From contig NC_088709.1 in the NCBI RefSeq assembly GCF_963576615.1, positions 12,964,764 through 13,028,763 on the forward strand: a stretch of 64,000 nt of DNA. Direction: 5' to 3'. Source of the DNA: Watersipora subatra (lineage: Eukaryota; Bryozoa; Gymnolaemata; Cheilostomatida; Watersiporidae). This document shows, in pieces, positions 1 to 11,188 of this stretch. Under the pieces are notes generated by a model. The model was not told the origin of the DNA. It did not search any database and worked only from the letters and a program-made list of their open reading frames with translations. The translations under genes and the position numbers were made by a program. Numbering within the stretch: the stretch's first letter is position 1; each line of letters starts with the position of its first letter.

Positions 1-538
1 TGACATAGTCCAGAGTGAGCACTTCATCTCTCTCACGGGTTATTAAACGATCTCTGAGCTTCACATTATCCAGCCCAAACAAAAGTTTATCCCTAATCAA
101 TGAGTCACGTTGAACTCCAAAATTGCAGTTCTCAGCCAAGCGTCTAAGCCTCATTAAATACACATCAACTGATTCGCCACTCTGAGAGCTACCATGAAAT
201 TCAAAGCGGCTCACTACCTCACCAGATCTAGGGTTACAATAGGTTTGGAACCTTTCTAACACCGCTTCTAGTGTCCTACCCTCCTGACCTTCTGCCACAT
301 CAACAGGATTTCCATCTCCATCCTCTCCAACAAACTCCATTTGGCTGTAGATCTCTCTAACATCTTCCCCACCCACGTGGCGGAACAAAGCTAGCTTGCG
401 TCGCTCTGAAACCTGGTCAGCCGCAACCAAATTGATAGCTAGCAAGTAATCTCTGAAAGAACGAACCCAACGGCGCCATTCCCCAGACAAGTCGACAGCC
501 CGCAAGTTTAACTGTTGCGGAGGGTGAATTCCTTCCAT
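1..538 (-). CDS. Gag-like ORF of an LTR retrotransposon, partial
   Basis: Reading leftwards from an ATG at 538, the frame stays open to the window edge (about 179 codons). The protein starts MEGIHPPQQLNLRAVDLSG and continues with a Trp-rich stretch (GEWRRWVRSFRDYLLA). It then has the Gag-capsid pattern of Ty3/Gypsy-type elements: a LERFQTYCNPR segment, a Phe-rich helix, GESVDVYLMRLRRLAENCNFG, and a final DSLIRDKLLFGL / LRDRLI segment. That order is typical of capsid regions, where the protein would coat element RNA. Any zinc knuckle, protease or pol lies outside the window. The frame is undamaged, unlike the other retroelement genes nearby, so this copy may be younger. A host gene derived from Gag is a weaker alternative. 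Confidence 0.7.
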   Translation of the reverse strand, partial: MEGIHPPQQLNLRAVDLSGEWRRWVRSFRDYLLAINLVAADQVSERRKLALFRHVGGEDVREIYSQMEFVGEDGDGNPVDVAEGQEGRTLEAVLERFQTYCNPRSGEVVSRFEFHGSSQSGESVDVYLMRLRRLAENCNFGVQRDSLIRDKLLFGLDNVKLRDRLITRERDEVLTLDYV

Positions 539-884
539 TATTCGATCATAGAAACCGCTGCCACCATGTGAAATTAATAGGAATAATGTTCTTAGATGAA
601 TATCGTATACGCACACTCAGTTTACCTGGATTATATCATAATGAAGATCAAGATGCGTTGTCGTCCTGACTAAGACGGATTGTCGTGGCTGGCCAGCCCA
701 ACGATCGATTAAAGCATTTATAGCTAAGCTTATAGTATTTACACGTGTTAGCAATTCTCTTCCTCGGAACGGAAGTGCCCTATGATTCTCTCCTAGCCCT
801 CGAGAATCCCAGGAAACGGAAACAGTAACTAAGTAGCTTATATGTGACGCTAATAATATAGTTCGATATATATATATAACATTT
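539..884. other. No gene seen
   Basis: Short spacer between the Gag-like frame and the first satellite array. It has a small (AT)n tract near 870 and no coding signal I can support. It may hold the leader or LTR of the Gag-bearing element, but no second LTR copy is present to prove this. Confidence 0.4.
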
Positions 885-2460
885 TCGACCTGTATTAGCT
901 TGTAAATCGTCACGCGTTATACGATGCGGCTACCGATATAGTAAAGCGGCGACCGTTTTGCACACGTTTTACTAAACGGGTTGCCGTTTTAGTAAAACGC
1001 GTGATGAGTTAAAATACTTCAAAATGACATCAAATCTTTCTAAAACACTCCTAGATGATATTTTGATGGTTTTTGGTTAGGTCAAAAATTTGACCAAAAA
1101 TTGCGTGACAACGCGTGACGGCTAAAATCATGCCAAATCGTCGTGAAATCGCTCCCTATGGCTTACTGGATGCGTTTTACGTAATATTTCGACAAACTTT
1201 GAAAAACGCGTGATGGTCAAAGTCGGTTTAAAACGACTTTAAAAGACTTAAAAATGTAGTCTACATCGTCAGGAGTCATATTCACGCATGCCTGACAAAA
1301 ACTTCGACCTGTATTAGCTTGTAAACCGTCACGCGTTATACTATGCGGCTACCGATATAGTAAAACGGCGACCGTTTTGCACACGTTTTACTAAACGGGT
1401 TGCCGTTTTAGTAAAACGCGTGATGAGTTAAAATATTTCAAAATGACATAAAATCTTTCTAAAACACTCTTAGATGATATTTTGATGGTTTTTGGTTGGG
1501 TCAAAAAAATTTACCCAAAATTGCGTGACAACGCGTGACGGCTAAAATCATGCCAAATCATCGTGAAATCGCTCCTAATGGCTTACTGGATGCGTTTTAC
1601 GTAATATTTCGACAAACTTTGAAAAACGCGTGATGGTCAGTCGGTTTGAAACGACTTTAAAAGACTTACAAATGAATTCTACATCGTCAGGAGTCATATT
1701 CACTCATGCTTGACAAAAATATCGACCTGTATTAGCTTGTAAATCGTCACGCGTTATACTATGCGGCAACCGATATTGTAAAACGGCGACCGTTTCGCAC
1801 ACGTTTTACTAAACGGGTTGCCGTTTTAGTAAAACGCGTGATGATTTAAAATACTTCAAAATGACATCAAATCTTTCTAAAACACTTCTAGATGATATTT
1901 TGATAGTTTTTGGCGAAATCAAAAAATTGACCAAAAATTTCGTGACAACGCGTGACGGCTAAAATCATGCCAAATCATCGTGAAATCGCTCCTAATGGCT
2001 TACTGGATGCGTTTTACGTAATATTTCGACAAACTTTGAAAAACGCGTGATGGTCAAAGTCGGTTTAAAACAACTTTAAAATATTTAAAAATGTATTCTA
2101 CATCGTCAGGAGTCATATTCACGCATGCCTGACAAAAATTTCGACCTGTATTAGCTTGTAAATCGTCACGCGTTATACTATGCGGCTACCGATATAGTAA
2201 AACGGTGACCGTTTCGCACACGTTTTACTAAACGGGTTGCCGTTTTAGTAAAACGCGTGATGAGAACATTTTTCAAAATGACATCAAGTCTTTCTAAATC
2301 AGCCTTCAAATAATTTTACCTTGAAAACAAACTCTCCGGTTTGTTAAGACATTATTTAAAAAGCACATAGAATGCCATTGGGAGTAATTTTATGACCTTT
2401 GAACTTCACAAACCCCTGGAATGGTAATTACGTGACTTTTACTTTGATAGCGAAATGTAA
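885..2460 (+). repeat. Satellite array A, ~419-bp monomers, forward
   Basis: The phrase TCGACCTGTATTAGCTTGTA recurs at 885, 1304, 1722 and 2141, giving periods of 419, 418 and 419 bp. Each monomer is rich in CpG-containing ACGCGTGAC/ACGCGTGAT motifs, although the surrounding DNA is AT-rich. Each also contains a self-complementary block in which ACTAAACGGG and CCGTTTTAGTAAA face each other. The fourth monomer decays after about 2300; only scattered matches, such as GCCATTGGGAGTAATTTTATGA, continue to about 2460. The same monomer recurs inverted at 7925-9890. Confidence 0.95.
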
Positions 2461-3208
2461 AGTAAGCGCCATATTGGAGAGCTAATTGTGTTCTAGTTTC
2501 GTATGCAAACAAACCGTGAAAAATGATATGACACCGTCTGATGGACGCACCAATCCTCCATTGTTTTGTAGCTCGAGTAGAGTATAGAAATGTCGGTAAT
2601 GGATACTTGACTTAGTCGTAACTAGGGACTGACGGCCAATGTTACATGACAGCACTCTAGTTAGCATTCGCACAGTGTACCCAGCTGTATTGAATGTACT
2701 GTTACCTATAACAGAAATTTGACATCTGTAATCGTTGTGAGCTCCAAAAACCAATTAACTTCTGGAGTAGCCTGTATGATGAGAATCTCGTCTCGAGCAC
2801 TAACATTACCTGACTTACATGCATCTGATTTTGCGCCACATTTGTTGATAAATTTGCGACAGGTAGCCTTAAACTGTGTAACACTAGGATTATTATACCA
2901 ACCACCTAAACAAAAGCATCAATTATAACATTTACATATAATCAACCAAAATGAATGTCTTATTCATATAAAAGCTAATACCCTTAAAGTTGTCTTGGAA
3001 CACAATTCAGGTTACAGTTATTTGGCATCAAAAGATTCACTATGTTTTAGTCTGCTGTGTTGCAAGTGCCAAAAATGTGGAATTGTGATTACAAGCACTT
3101 GAAAGTTCAGAATAAACAGTTAATCGCCGCCATCACGAGACCGCAGTAGATTAGAATCTCTTTCCAAAATGGCTCAATTGGGATGTAGTTGTACAAGATG
3201 GCTTCTGT
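2461..3208. repeat. Intergenic DNA with one imperfect duplication
   Basis: No gene is supported here. An imperfect direct duplication is visible: 3081-3163 and 3219-3282 share GTGATTACAAGCACTTGAAA-type and AGATTAGAATCTCTTT-type segments. It lies at the 3' side of the minus-strand retrotransposon and may be a remnant of its terminal region. Confidence 0.5.
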
Positions 3209-3967
3209 TTACACTTTCAATGTGATTGCAAGCTCTTGAAAGCTCAAAAACAAAAAGCCGCCGTAGATTGGAATCTCTTTATTCCAATGACGTAACCACG
3301 AAATTTGGTAGCATCTTTGACAGCTTCCCCGAGGCTCTCGCCAGTAAAGATGGCAGCTCTCGGCCTCACCTCTACTCATCCCTCGATGCCCAAGCCACTT
3401 CTTGGGCACCCTCATCATTCTATCCGCCTTGTTCTCCACAGTAGGTACAAGACGCATAGTGACCGATAATCCGTACTCGGTGATCGTGTCACGGATCACC
3501 CCTAGCCGACGCTTCACCAGCATCTCTGCAGCACCATTCGTGCGGACACGATGGCGCCCGTCAATTGTATTTGACATCCAATTGACAACTGTGAGAGAGT
3601 CAACCGCCAAGATGAAAGTCTTGAACCCCCACGCAATAGCCGGGTTAACACATTGTCCCACAGCTTCCAGCTCGGCAACATTGATGTGTGAATGGTCAGA
3701 CTCCTTCATCAGCCACGACGCATCCTCAACAACGCTGCCATCAACCTCAACTGCCACACCGAGGCCCAGAGAGCTGGCATCCGTCCACACAATGACCGAA
3801 CCATTCGGTCTTACGTGCCACGGACCCCTAGCAGGGTCCTTTTGACATACCCTCATGAAAAGCTCACTAGCCAGCAAGCTGACCTCCTTTTCAACAGGGG
3901 CATCCCAAGCTCCGTTGCATCCCATCCGCTTCAAGAAGCTGCAATAGGGCCGCAACCAACCAGCCAC
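3209..3967 (-). pseudogene. RNase H of the minus-strand LTR element
   Basis: The segment continues in the RT frame after the TGA at 3986. It begins with the tether VAGWLRPYCSFLKRMG, then the RNase H core with the catalytic acids in context: VIVWTDASSLGLG (D), HINVAELEAVGQ (E) and FILAVDSLTVVNW (D). A NKADRMMRVPKKWL tail matches the end of RNase H in the plus-strand element. The enzyme would degrade RNA in RNA-DNA hybrids. No integrase follows. Confidence 0.8.
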
Positions 3968-3985
3968 TTGGTAATGACCGACAAG

Positions 3986-5019
3986 TCAGCCACAAAACGA
4001 GAAAAGCTCTCTCTTAGTCAGCCCAGCTGGCTCAAGATGCATATCGGAGGGTGCAGTTTCCCTCGACATTTGCAAATGTCCACGAGTATTTCCCTTCAGA
4101 GAAATGCCCAACAACCGACCTCCATCAAGGCCCTCCGGCTCTTTCGTCGCCAGTCCATACTTAACAAGGTGCTTCCTCAGCTCCTCCACGCCAAGCACAG
4201 ACTCCTGCACTACTATATCGTCGATATAGGGGTCAGTCCCTCGTTGGACCCGCTCGTCGAGCAAAAGAATCTTGCCTAGGATTTTGGTCATGATCCTAGG
4301 CGCACACGAAAGCCCGAAGCCTAAATGTGTCAGCACTAGGGGACCCCCTTATACTTCACGATCTGGTATTTCCACAGGTCCTCCGAAACTTGGATCTGTA
4401 GGTATGCGAACTTGAGGTCGACTACCCCAAGTTTGCCACGCAACTGTCTCCACTTCCGGATTTTCTCGCTGCACACAGCGACCGCGTCACCTCCCGTGTG
4501 ACTCTTGACAAACACGTTCAGTTCATGGTAGTCCATGACTGGTCACACTTTGTCCTTCATTGGTTGAAACACCGCCAAAAGGAGAATAATACCCTCAACG
4601 GGCCGACTCCACCTTTTCAACCAACCTTTTGAGATCCAGCGCTCAATCTCAGCACAGTACCACTCATGCAAGTTAGGTGCCCGAGTACACTTGTACTCCG
4701 CGATTCGGGTCTGCAATCCTTTTGGAGATTCCTCAAACCACCGCCAGCTAACGGTCCACCGGCCTTTGGCGAAAGTGGCAATAAAATCAGGGTTGTCGAC
4801 TCGCAGTGACACCAGATCACTACCCAACCCCGACAACGGCAGAACCCTCGCTGCCCCGCATGTACAGCCAGCCCCAGTATCCTGCCCTGCAGGTACTTTA
4901 CAGCATCCATTCTGATAGGGTTTCCCCCACCTGACCGAATACTTCCTCACTTCCTCTACAGACAGTGACGCCTCCCATGTGGTCAATGACGTCACCACCC
5001 AGCAAGCAGTCAACCCCAA
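3986..5019 (-). pseudogene. Reverse transcriptase of the minus-strand LTR element, broken
   Basis: Pieces in order are: a connector with RWTVSWRWFEESPKG; a start region with IERWISKGWLKRW; palm motifs PVMDYHELN and GVVDLKFAYLQIQV; and the catalytic box as PYIDDIVVQE (YIDD). TKEPEGLDGGRLLGISLKG and TKRELFSFCG follow. A TGA interrupts the frame at the palm start, a 1-base shift occurs near 4336, and another TGA ends it at 3986. Every piece has a counterpart in the plus-strand element at 14184-15120, which supports the assignment. Confidence 0.85.
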
Positions 5020-5362
5020 GATAGCACAACTTGTTCATAACAAGTGCCGTAACGCCGAAACAGTGTCCCTGTACACCGACGACCACCCGACACTGACCCT
5101 TCACATGAGACGCCTTACCATCCGTTGTCAACAGCGAGTGGCTCGGCCTAAGTCAAGTTGAGCCTGTCAGCACCTGCAGACTTACCTGAGTCTGCTCGCT
5201 TCCAGTGTCAACCAGACACTGAAAACCGCAACCATTCAGCATTGCTCGAACGACTGGCATACGACTGCTCGTCATAGGCGCACCAGTTGCCCCGGATAGC
5301 CAAGGACTGTCCCGCAGTACACTCTCACTGCTTGCATGTGACCTGTAGCCTCCCTCTGTCAC
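4898..5362 (-). pseudogene. Retropepsin-type aspartic protease, broken
   Basis: The 5362-5153 frame contains GFQCLVDTGSEQTQVS, with the catalytic DTG intact. After a frame change, the 5131-4898 frame contains YLGVDCLLGGDVIDHMGG, the conserved C-terminal hydrophobic-Gly segment of retropepsins. The enzyme would cut the Gag-Pol precursor. The frame break close to the active-site lobe makes this copy inactive. Confidence 0.75.
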
Positions 5363-5525
5363 GCCAACGCCACCTCGGGTCCCCCTGATGTTATGGGAGC
5401 CCCCGTAAGCCTGGCTTACATGGTGTCTATATGAGAGGATGGGGCGCCCCGAGTTGCATCCTCCTGATGAAAACCCGGCTCATCCTCAGTGAGCTATGCT
5501 GCCGCCCCAGTCAGTGGCCGTACAG

Positions 5526-5674
5526 GACAGTCCCATACAAAGTGCTCCGCGCTACTGCACCGGAAACACCCGACCCTCTTGCCAGAAGAGGTCTTTTTCG
5601 CCCCGTACCAGACAAAGGCCGCTTAATCTGTGGGCAGTCCTTCACCCTGTGTGGACCCCCACATTGAAAGCAAC
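5526..5674 (-). pseudogene. Two CCHC zinc knuckles, out of frame with each other
   Basis: On the minus strand CFQCGGPHRVKDC (about 5674-5630) and CFRCSSAEHFVWDC (about 5570-5526) both fit C-X2-C-X4-H-X4-C, the nucleocapsid zinc knuckle that binds element RNA. They are in different reading frames, so a frameshift lies between them. Their place between Gag and protease is as expected for this element class. Confidence 0.75.
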
Positions 5675-5873
5675 TATCTTTGCTTTCCGGCTGCTAGCTA
5701 GAAGCAGCTCCCAACTGCTTGCCAGAAGCAGTCACCGGCCGGTAACCAGAGCTGGCCGCTGAGCTAATTGTTGAGGGGCGACCCTCAACCGCTCTCCGGG
5801 AAACCAACTTCCCCCTCACTCGGTTCAGCACCGAGCCAAAATCAGCAGTATACGCCTGATCATGCGTAACTGC

Positions 5874-6422
5874 TCACTCGTAGACTGACTCGGGCAGCCC
5901 TTCATAGAACTTGGTCTTAAATACCATGTCCTCCAGCGCCACCCCCAGTCTACCACCGAGCTGATCTAAGCGATCCAGGTACACGTAAACTGTCTCTCCG
6001 GGTTCGAGTCGACAGCTGACAAAGCAACGCCATGCCTCCTGTCGAGGCATGGCGTAATCAGCAGTCAGCACTGCCTCCACGACGTTCCACTGAGATGCCT
6101 CGCCCACCCTCATGCGTCCATGCACTCTGGCAGCAGTGCCATCGAGCATGTATGCAATCAGCACGCACGGAGCAATGTGCTCCAACTCACACAGTCGCTC
6201 GTACCGTGAGAGCCATGCGGTTACCTCAACCGCACCATCTCCGGCAAATGGCTGCATCTGCCGGCTCAGCCTTTTTAGAATAGGCCCTCGTGGCTAGTTC
6301 ATCAGATTCGTTAAAAAAGCGGCATCTAGAATCAACGGTACTGTTCCAGCGCTCGGGGCGCCCTCAGGTGGCTGACCACCTCCGCCTTCGGTAGATGGCT
6401 CAGCCTTTTGGCTTTCACTCAT
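5874..6422 (-). pseudogene. Gag of the minus-strand LTR element, broken
   Basis: An ATG at 6422-6420 opens a frame starting MSESQKAEPSTEGGG, which is interrupted by an in-frame TAG near 6297. It continues in the same frame as MQPFAGDGAVEVTAWLSRYE down to a stop at 5874. The later part has the capsid-like pattern WLSRYERLCE ... GETVYVYLDRLDQLGG ... FYEGLPESVYE, equivalent to the Gag of the plus-strand element. It would have formed the RNA-packaging particle. The Gly/Pro-rich start is probably a disordered leader. Confidence 0.75.
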
Positions 6423-6799
6423 GGCTCGCTCGTGCTTACCTCAGCCCAGCTGAGTGGCACCACTTAACAACAAGGCAAAACAAATACAATATATAGGCCA
6501 AAATAGCTTGGAAGCTGCTAAGTAAAGATTACGCAGTACCACACTGCCAGCCGTGACACTCCAAACCTCCCCTTGTGTCACTCCTACTCTACCTGCACGT
6601 TTTCCCAGAAAACACCGTCGTGCCAGACTACACCAGTAAGTTTACTCACGAGTCACCAAGACTCAGACAGACTTTTATGATCCTCAAAACGTAACACAAC
6701 TCACGAAGAGCGCAAGAGTCACGAGCTGAGCGAACGGAGCTCTGATTCACAATGCCAACATGGCCGATTCTGCTCGTCCGGTGGTGTATGCCTACGAAC
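6423..6799. other. No gene seen
   Basis: Region between the Gag start of the minus-strand LTR element and the hAT element. It is likely the leader or LTR side of that retroelement. A hexanucleotide-rich stretch near 6700 (CACGAAGAGCGCAAG) is unremarkable. No coding or RNA feature is supported. Confidence 0.35.
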
Positions 6800-7866
6800 T
6801 AGTGCTGGGCACGAGTACTTTTTGGTCAACGGGTTTAGACCCGCCCCCTTCTGTTCGGGTTTTTCGAGTATCGGGTAGCTAGTAGTGCTAAGCTCGGATA
6901 TTTCTTTGCCTTCAGGTTTTTCGAGTATCGGGTTGTTGATATGGATTTTATGTTTAAATTTTCCAAACAGATATATTTTCAAATTTACAAAGCAATTATA
7001 TTTCTTTTCAATTTATTTATCATTTTCCACAGTTTTTATCGACTGACATTCGTACTCGCAGCGTTAACAGGCGGATTGTTAAACAGTCAAGATAGTCTGG
7101 GCCACAGGGAATTTTCGTTTCAACAGGTGGCAGAAGATAGGGTCTATGGTAGCTTAAAACTTAAGCATGTTCTATGGACCTCTCTAACCTTTTGTAGATG
7201 GTGTTCCAAATCTCATAAAAAACTTTTCATTATCGGCTTTTTCCGTTAGTAAGGCTTGTTGGCTTAGTAAAACTTGGTTATAATTAATTATGTAATCCAT
7301 AATAGCTAGCTGTGGTAATAAATTTAAACAGAGTTATTAAATTTTCACTGCTACGATCGCGAAACTGATGGCAGTTTCTAACAAGGCGATAGCGGAAACA
7401 GGCTAAGGACCTATGTGTTATCGGCGAAAGCAAACACGCGCTGTATTAAAAAAGGCATAGATTGGCCGATTTGGCTAATTGCGCAAATAAAATTTGATGT
7501 AAGTATTTCTACTCACCTTTTAATGACAAGTAATCACTGCTTGACTACAATATCTCCGGTAGGTACGGTAAATAAAGTATGAGATGCTTTATTCTATCTA
7601 TTAAATTAAAGACTCGTTATACCCCATTGTCGTGCCTCCTTAGCAAAAATGACCCAGAAATGCCCTGTGGGCCCAGACTAAAAGCGCAAGGTGCAATAGA
7701 CCGAGTTTTTGTTCACACTACCCCACGGATCCGTGTACCAAAACCCGAACTCGAAAGTCAAAACCCGAACCCGAAGGACCGGAATACCTGAAATCTCTAT
7801 TACCCGATACTCGAGAGAAAATAAACCTGCGAGTTCAACGAGTATTACTACCCGTGCCCAGCACTA
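6800..7866. mobile_element. Non-autonomous hAT-type DNA transposon
   Basis: The left end reads TAGTGCTGGGCACGAGTA and the right end is its inverse (CGTGCCCAGCACTA). The flanks are CTACGAAC (6792-6799) and CCACGAAC (7867-7874), an 8-bp target duplication with one mismatch. An 8-bp duplication and a CAGTGCTGGGC-like end are hallmarks of hAT elements. Subterminal GGTTTTTCGAGTATCGGGT-type motifs are repeated in both halves in opposite sense, as expected for transposase binding sites. No hAT transposase is encoded, so it would need help in trans. Confidence 0.85.
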
Positions 7867-7924
7867 CCACGAACCCTTCCGAGCGACCATCGGGCACCGC
7901 GTGACTACTAACAAGAACCACCGT

Positions 7925-9890
7925 TGTAAACCGACTTTGACCATCACGCGTTTTTCAAAATTTGTTGAAATATTACGTAAAACGCATCCAGTAAGCCATT
8001 AGGAGCGATTTCACGATGATTTGGCATGATTTTAGCCGTCACGCGTTGTCACGCAATTTTTGGTAAATTTTTTGACCCAACCAAAAACCATCAAAATATC
8101 ATCTAAGAGTGTTTTAGAAAGATTTGATGTCATTTTGAAGTATTTTAACTCATCACGCGTTTTACTAAAACGGCAAAAAACGTGTGCGAAACGGTCGCCG
8201 TTTTACTATATCGGTAGCCGCATAGTATAACGCGTGACGATTTACAAGCTAATACAGGTCGAAATTTTTGTCATGCATGAGTGAATATGACTCCTGACGA
8301 TGTAGAATACATTTGTAAATATTTTAAAGTTGTTTTAAACCGACTTTGACCATCACGCGTTTTTCAAAGTTTGTCGAAATATTACGTAAAACGCATCTAG
8401 TAAGCCATTAGGAGCGATTTCACGATGATTTGGCATGATTTTAGCCGTCACGCGTTGTCACGCAATTTTGGGTAAAATTTTTTGACCCAACCAAAAACCA
8501 TCAAAATATCATCTAAGAGTGTTTTAGAAAGATTTGATGTCATTTTGAAGTATTTTAACTCATCACGCGTTTTACTAAAACGGCAACCCGTTTAGTAAAA
8601 CGTGTGCGAAACGGTCGCCGTTTTACTATATCGGTAGCCGCATAGTATAACGCGTGACGGTTTACAAGCTAATACAGGTCGAAGTTTTTGTCAGGCATGC
8701 GTGAATATGACTCCTGACGATGTAGACTACATTTGTAAGTCTTTTAAAGTCGTTTTAAACCGACTGACCATCACGCGTTTTTCAAAGTTTGTCGAAATAT
8801 TACGTAAAACGCATCCAGTAAGCCATTAGGAGCGATTTCACGACGATTTGGCATGATTTTAGCCGTCACGCGTTGTCACGCCATTTTTGGTCAAATTTTT
8901 GACCCAACCAAAAACCATCAAAATATCATCTAAGAGTGTTTTAGAAAGATTTGATGTCATTTTGAAGTATTTTAACTCATCACGCGTTTTACTAAAACGG
9001 CAACCCGTTTAGTAAAACGTGTGCAAAACGGTCGCCGTTTTACTATATCGGTAGCCGCATAGTATAACGCGTGACGGTTTACAAGCTAATACAGGTCGAA
9101 GTTTTTGTCAGGCATGCGTGAATATGACTCCTGACGATGTAGACTACATTTGTAAGTCTTTTAAAGTCGTTTTAAACCGACTTTGACCATCACGCGTTTT
9201 TCAAAGTTTGTCGAAATATTACGTAAAACGCATCCAGTAAGCCATAGGGAGCGATTTCACGACGATTTGGCATGATTTTAGCCGTCACGCGTTGTCACGC
9301 CATTTTTGGTCAAATTTTTGACCCAACCAAAAACCATCAAAATATTATCTAAGAATGTTTTAGAAAGATTTGATGTCATTTTGAAGTGTTTTAAATCATC
9401 ACGCGTTTTACTAAAACGGCAACCCGTTTAGTAAAACGTGTGCGAAACGGTTGCCGTTTTTACTATAACGTGGCCGTCATCGTACTAAACGGTCGCCGTA
9501 CTAAACGGTAGTAAAACGCGTGACGGTTGAATATTTTCAGGCTAATACAGGTCGAATTTTTTTCTAAGCACGGTAAATATGTCTTCTGACTATGTAGAAT
9601 CAATTTTTAAGTGTTTCTAAACAATTTTAATACATTTTGATCAAATTTTTTTCTCAAAAATTTTTTTGGTCAGTCGAGATATTACGTAGAATGCATCCGG
9701 TTAGCCATTGGGAACGATTTTATGACGATTCTGGACGATTTTAGCCATCACGCGTTGTCACGAAAATTTTTTGACCCTACTGAAAACCATCAAATTATCA
9801 TCTATGAGTGTTCTAGAATGCTTCTACGTTATTTATAAGTGTTTTTGACCATCACGCCTCGTCACGCGTCACGCGTTTTACTAAACCCGC
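7925..9890 (-). repeat. Satellite array B, same ~419-bp monomer, inverted
   Basis: The inverse of the array A landmark, AATACAGGTCGA, occurs at 8251, 8671, 9088 and 9544, with spacings of 420, 417 and 456 bp. The monomer is the same as in 885-2460 but runs the other way. The last full unit carries an extra ACTAAACGG block near 9480. From about 9554 to 9890 a strongly diverged monomer borders the LINE fragment, as is common at satellite edges. The first recognisable base is near 7925, just right of the hAT element. Confidence 0.95.
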
Positions 9891-11186
9891 CTCACAAGTG
9901 ACTATTATTGGACTGGTGCTGGTATCCGGTAAATCGTATTCAGGAAAAAATTCATCTGCTTTTGTGAAAACACTTTGAAAAAACATGTTAAAATTATTAA
10001 CCATCTCCGACTCTGATTGCATATTAGCTAGTAGGGCGGAGGGGCTGTTCTTGCGACCCTGAGTGCGCCTCATAAAAGAGAAAAAAGGTTTGCTTATGCC
10101 AGCCCGGAGTGGTTCGTACAAAACTCGATTATAATAATCCTGCTCAATTTTGCGAAACATCTTTTTATTTTCGCGTCTCATAATTTTGTATTCGGCCATC
10201 AAGTCAGGAGAGTGTGTTTTTTTAAACTTATTGTATAGTTTTCGTTGTTTGCACACAGCCTTACGTGCCTGAGAGTTGAACCATACTGGTTCCCTGTTAT
10301 TTCGTTGTTTTATTGTCTTTTTAGGAACAAAATCATTGACAGCAGATTTAACGGCTTTCTCAAAAATATTCCACAATTGGTCAATATTGTGTCCTGTTTT
10401 TATCGCGTCCTTGATGTCTTCCAAAGCTTGAAGTAAAAATTTCCTGATTGCCATGGTATCTGCTTTTTCATATACAAAATAAAAATCTTTGCTAGCTACC
10501 TTGTCAGTTTTTGATATGTTGAGCTCAACTTCTACTAAAAAATGATCACTCAGACCAGGTTCCACAACCTCAACTTTTTCAATAAATTCTGAGTCCGATG
10601 TTAAGACCAAGTCTAAAATATTTCCTTTAAAATGTGTCGGCCTATTGACCATTTGTCTAAGATTATACTCCGCCAAGCAGTTCAAAAAAATTTGATGACA
10701 ACCTTTATTGTTTGAGCTTATTTTTGTCGAATAAGACTCCCAATCAATATCGGGAAAATTAAAATCACCCATGACTAATATCTGTGATAACGGAAAATGT
10801 GAAAAAACAAACTCAAAAAGCTGATTCAGGCCTTCAACAGATCTAGATGAGTTCCCGGGTGGCATATATACGCATACGATGACCAAGTCTAGAATAAAAA
10901 TAGATTGCTTGGGTATGTGCACTGCGACAACTTCAACAGGGTATATCGACAAACTCAAAGGAATCAATCTCGAATCAATTTCCGAATTTACTGCCACCAA
11001 GACTCCACCACCATGAAGATTTCGATCTTGTCTATATATTTGCTTATCAGTGTGGAAAAGTATTAAATTATCATCAATTGAGCTGTCCAAGTGAGTCTCT
11101 GTTAAACAAAGAATATCATGCTGGTAAGACAGAACCTGAATCTCGTTTATTTTCCCCTTAACCGATCTGCAATTCGCTAACACTAC
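9888..11186 (-). pseudogene. LINE ORF2: apurinic-type endonuclease, cut before the RT
   Basis: The frame overlaps the end of ORF1 in the -1 register and starts around KITVVLANCRSVKGK. The exonuclease-endonuclease-phosphatase fold is complete: NCRSVKGK, LCLTETHL (catalytic Glu), VCVYMPPG, VMGDFNFPDIDW (Asp/Asn) and GLSDHFLVEVEL (SDH). A Lys/Arg-rich linker follows (RKLYNKFKKTHSP, REPVWFNSQARKAV), as in CR1/Jockey-type LINEs. After VTCEAG, where the reverse transcriptase should begin, the sequence becomes satellite and the frame ends at 9852. It would nick target DNA but cannot reverse transcribe. Losing the 3' half is unusual, since LINE copies normally lose the 5' half. Confidence 0.9.
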
Positions 11187-11188
11187 AG

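Larger units (their letters stand above)
3209..6422 (-). mobile_element. Decayed Ty3/Gypsy-like LTR retrotransposon, minus strand
   Basis: Reading down the minus strand, the order is Gag, two zinc knuckles, aspartic protease, reverse transcriptase, RNase H. This is the normal order of a Gag-Pol retrotransposon. The encoded pieces align along their length with the plus-strand element at 13191-15949, but they are clearly a different family. The frame is broken by stops at about 6297, 3986-3988 and after AAAGTG near 4543, and by frameshifts near 5600, 5150 and 4336. No integrase and no LTR pair were found, so the element is truncated downstream of RNase H. Confidence 0.85.

Noticed and set aside
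5431-6297. Overlapping plus-strand frames
   Set aside because: Shadows of the minus-strand Gag/zinc-knuckle/protease region of the decayed LTR element.
885-9890. The two satellite arrays as ends of one giant transposon
   Set aside because: Array extents and diverged edges do not mirror each other, and no target duplication is visible outside them; kept only as a possibility in the findings.
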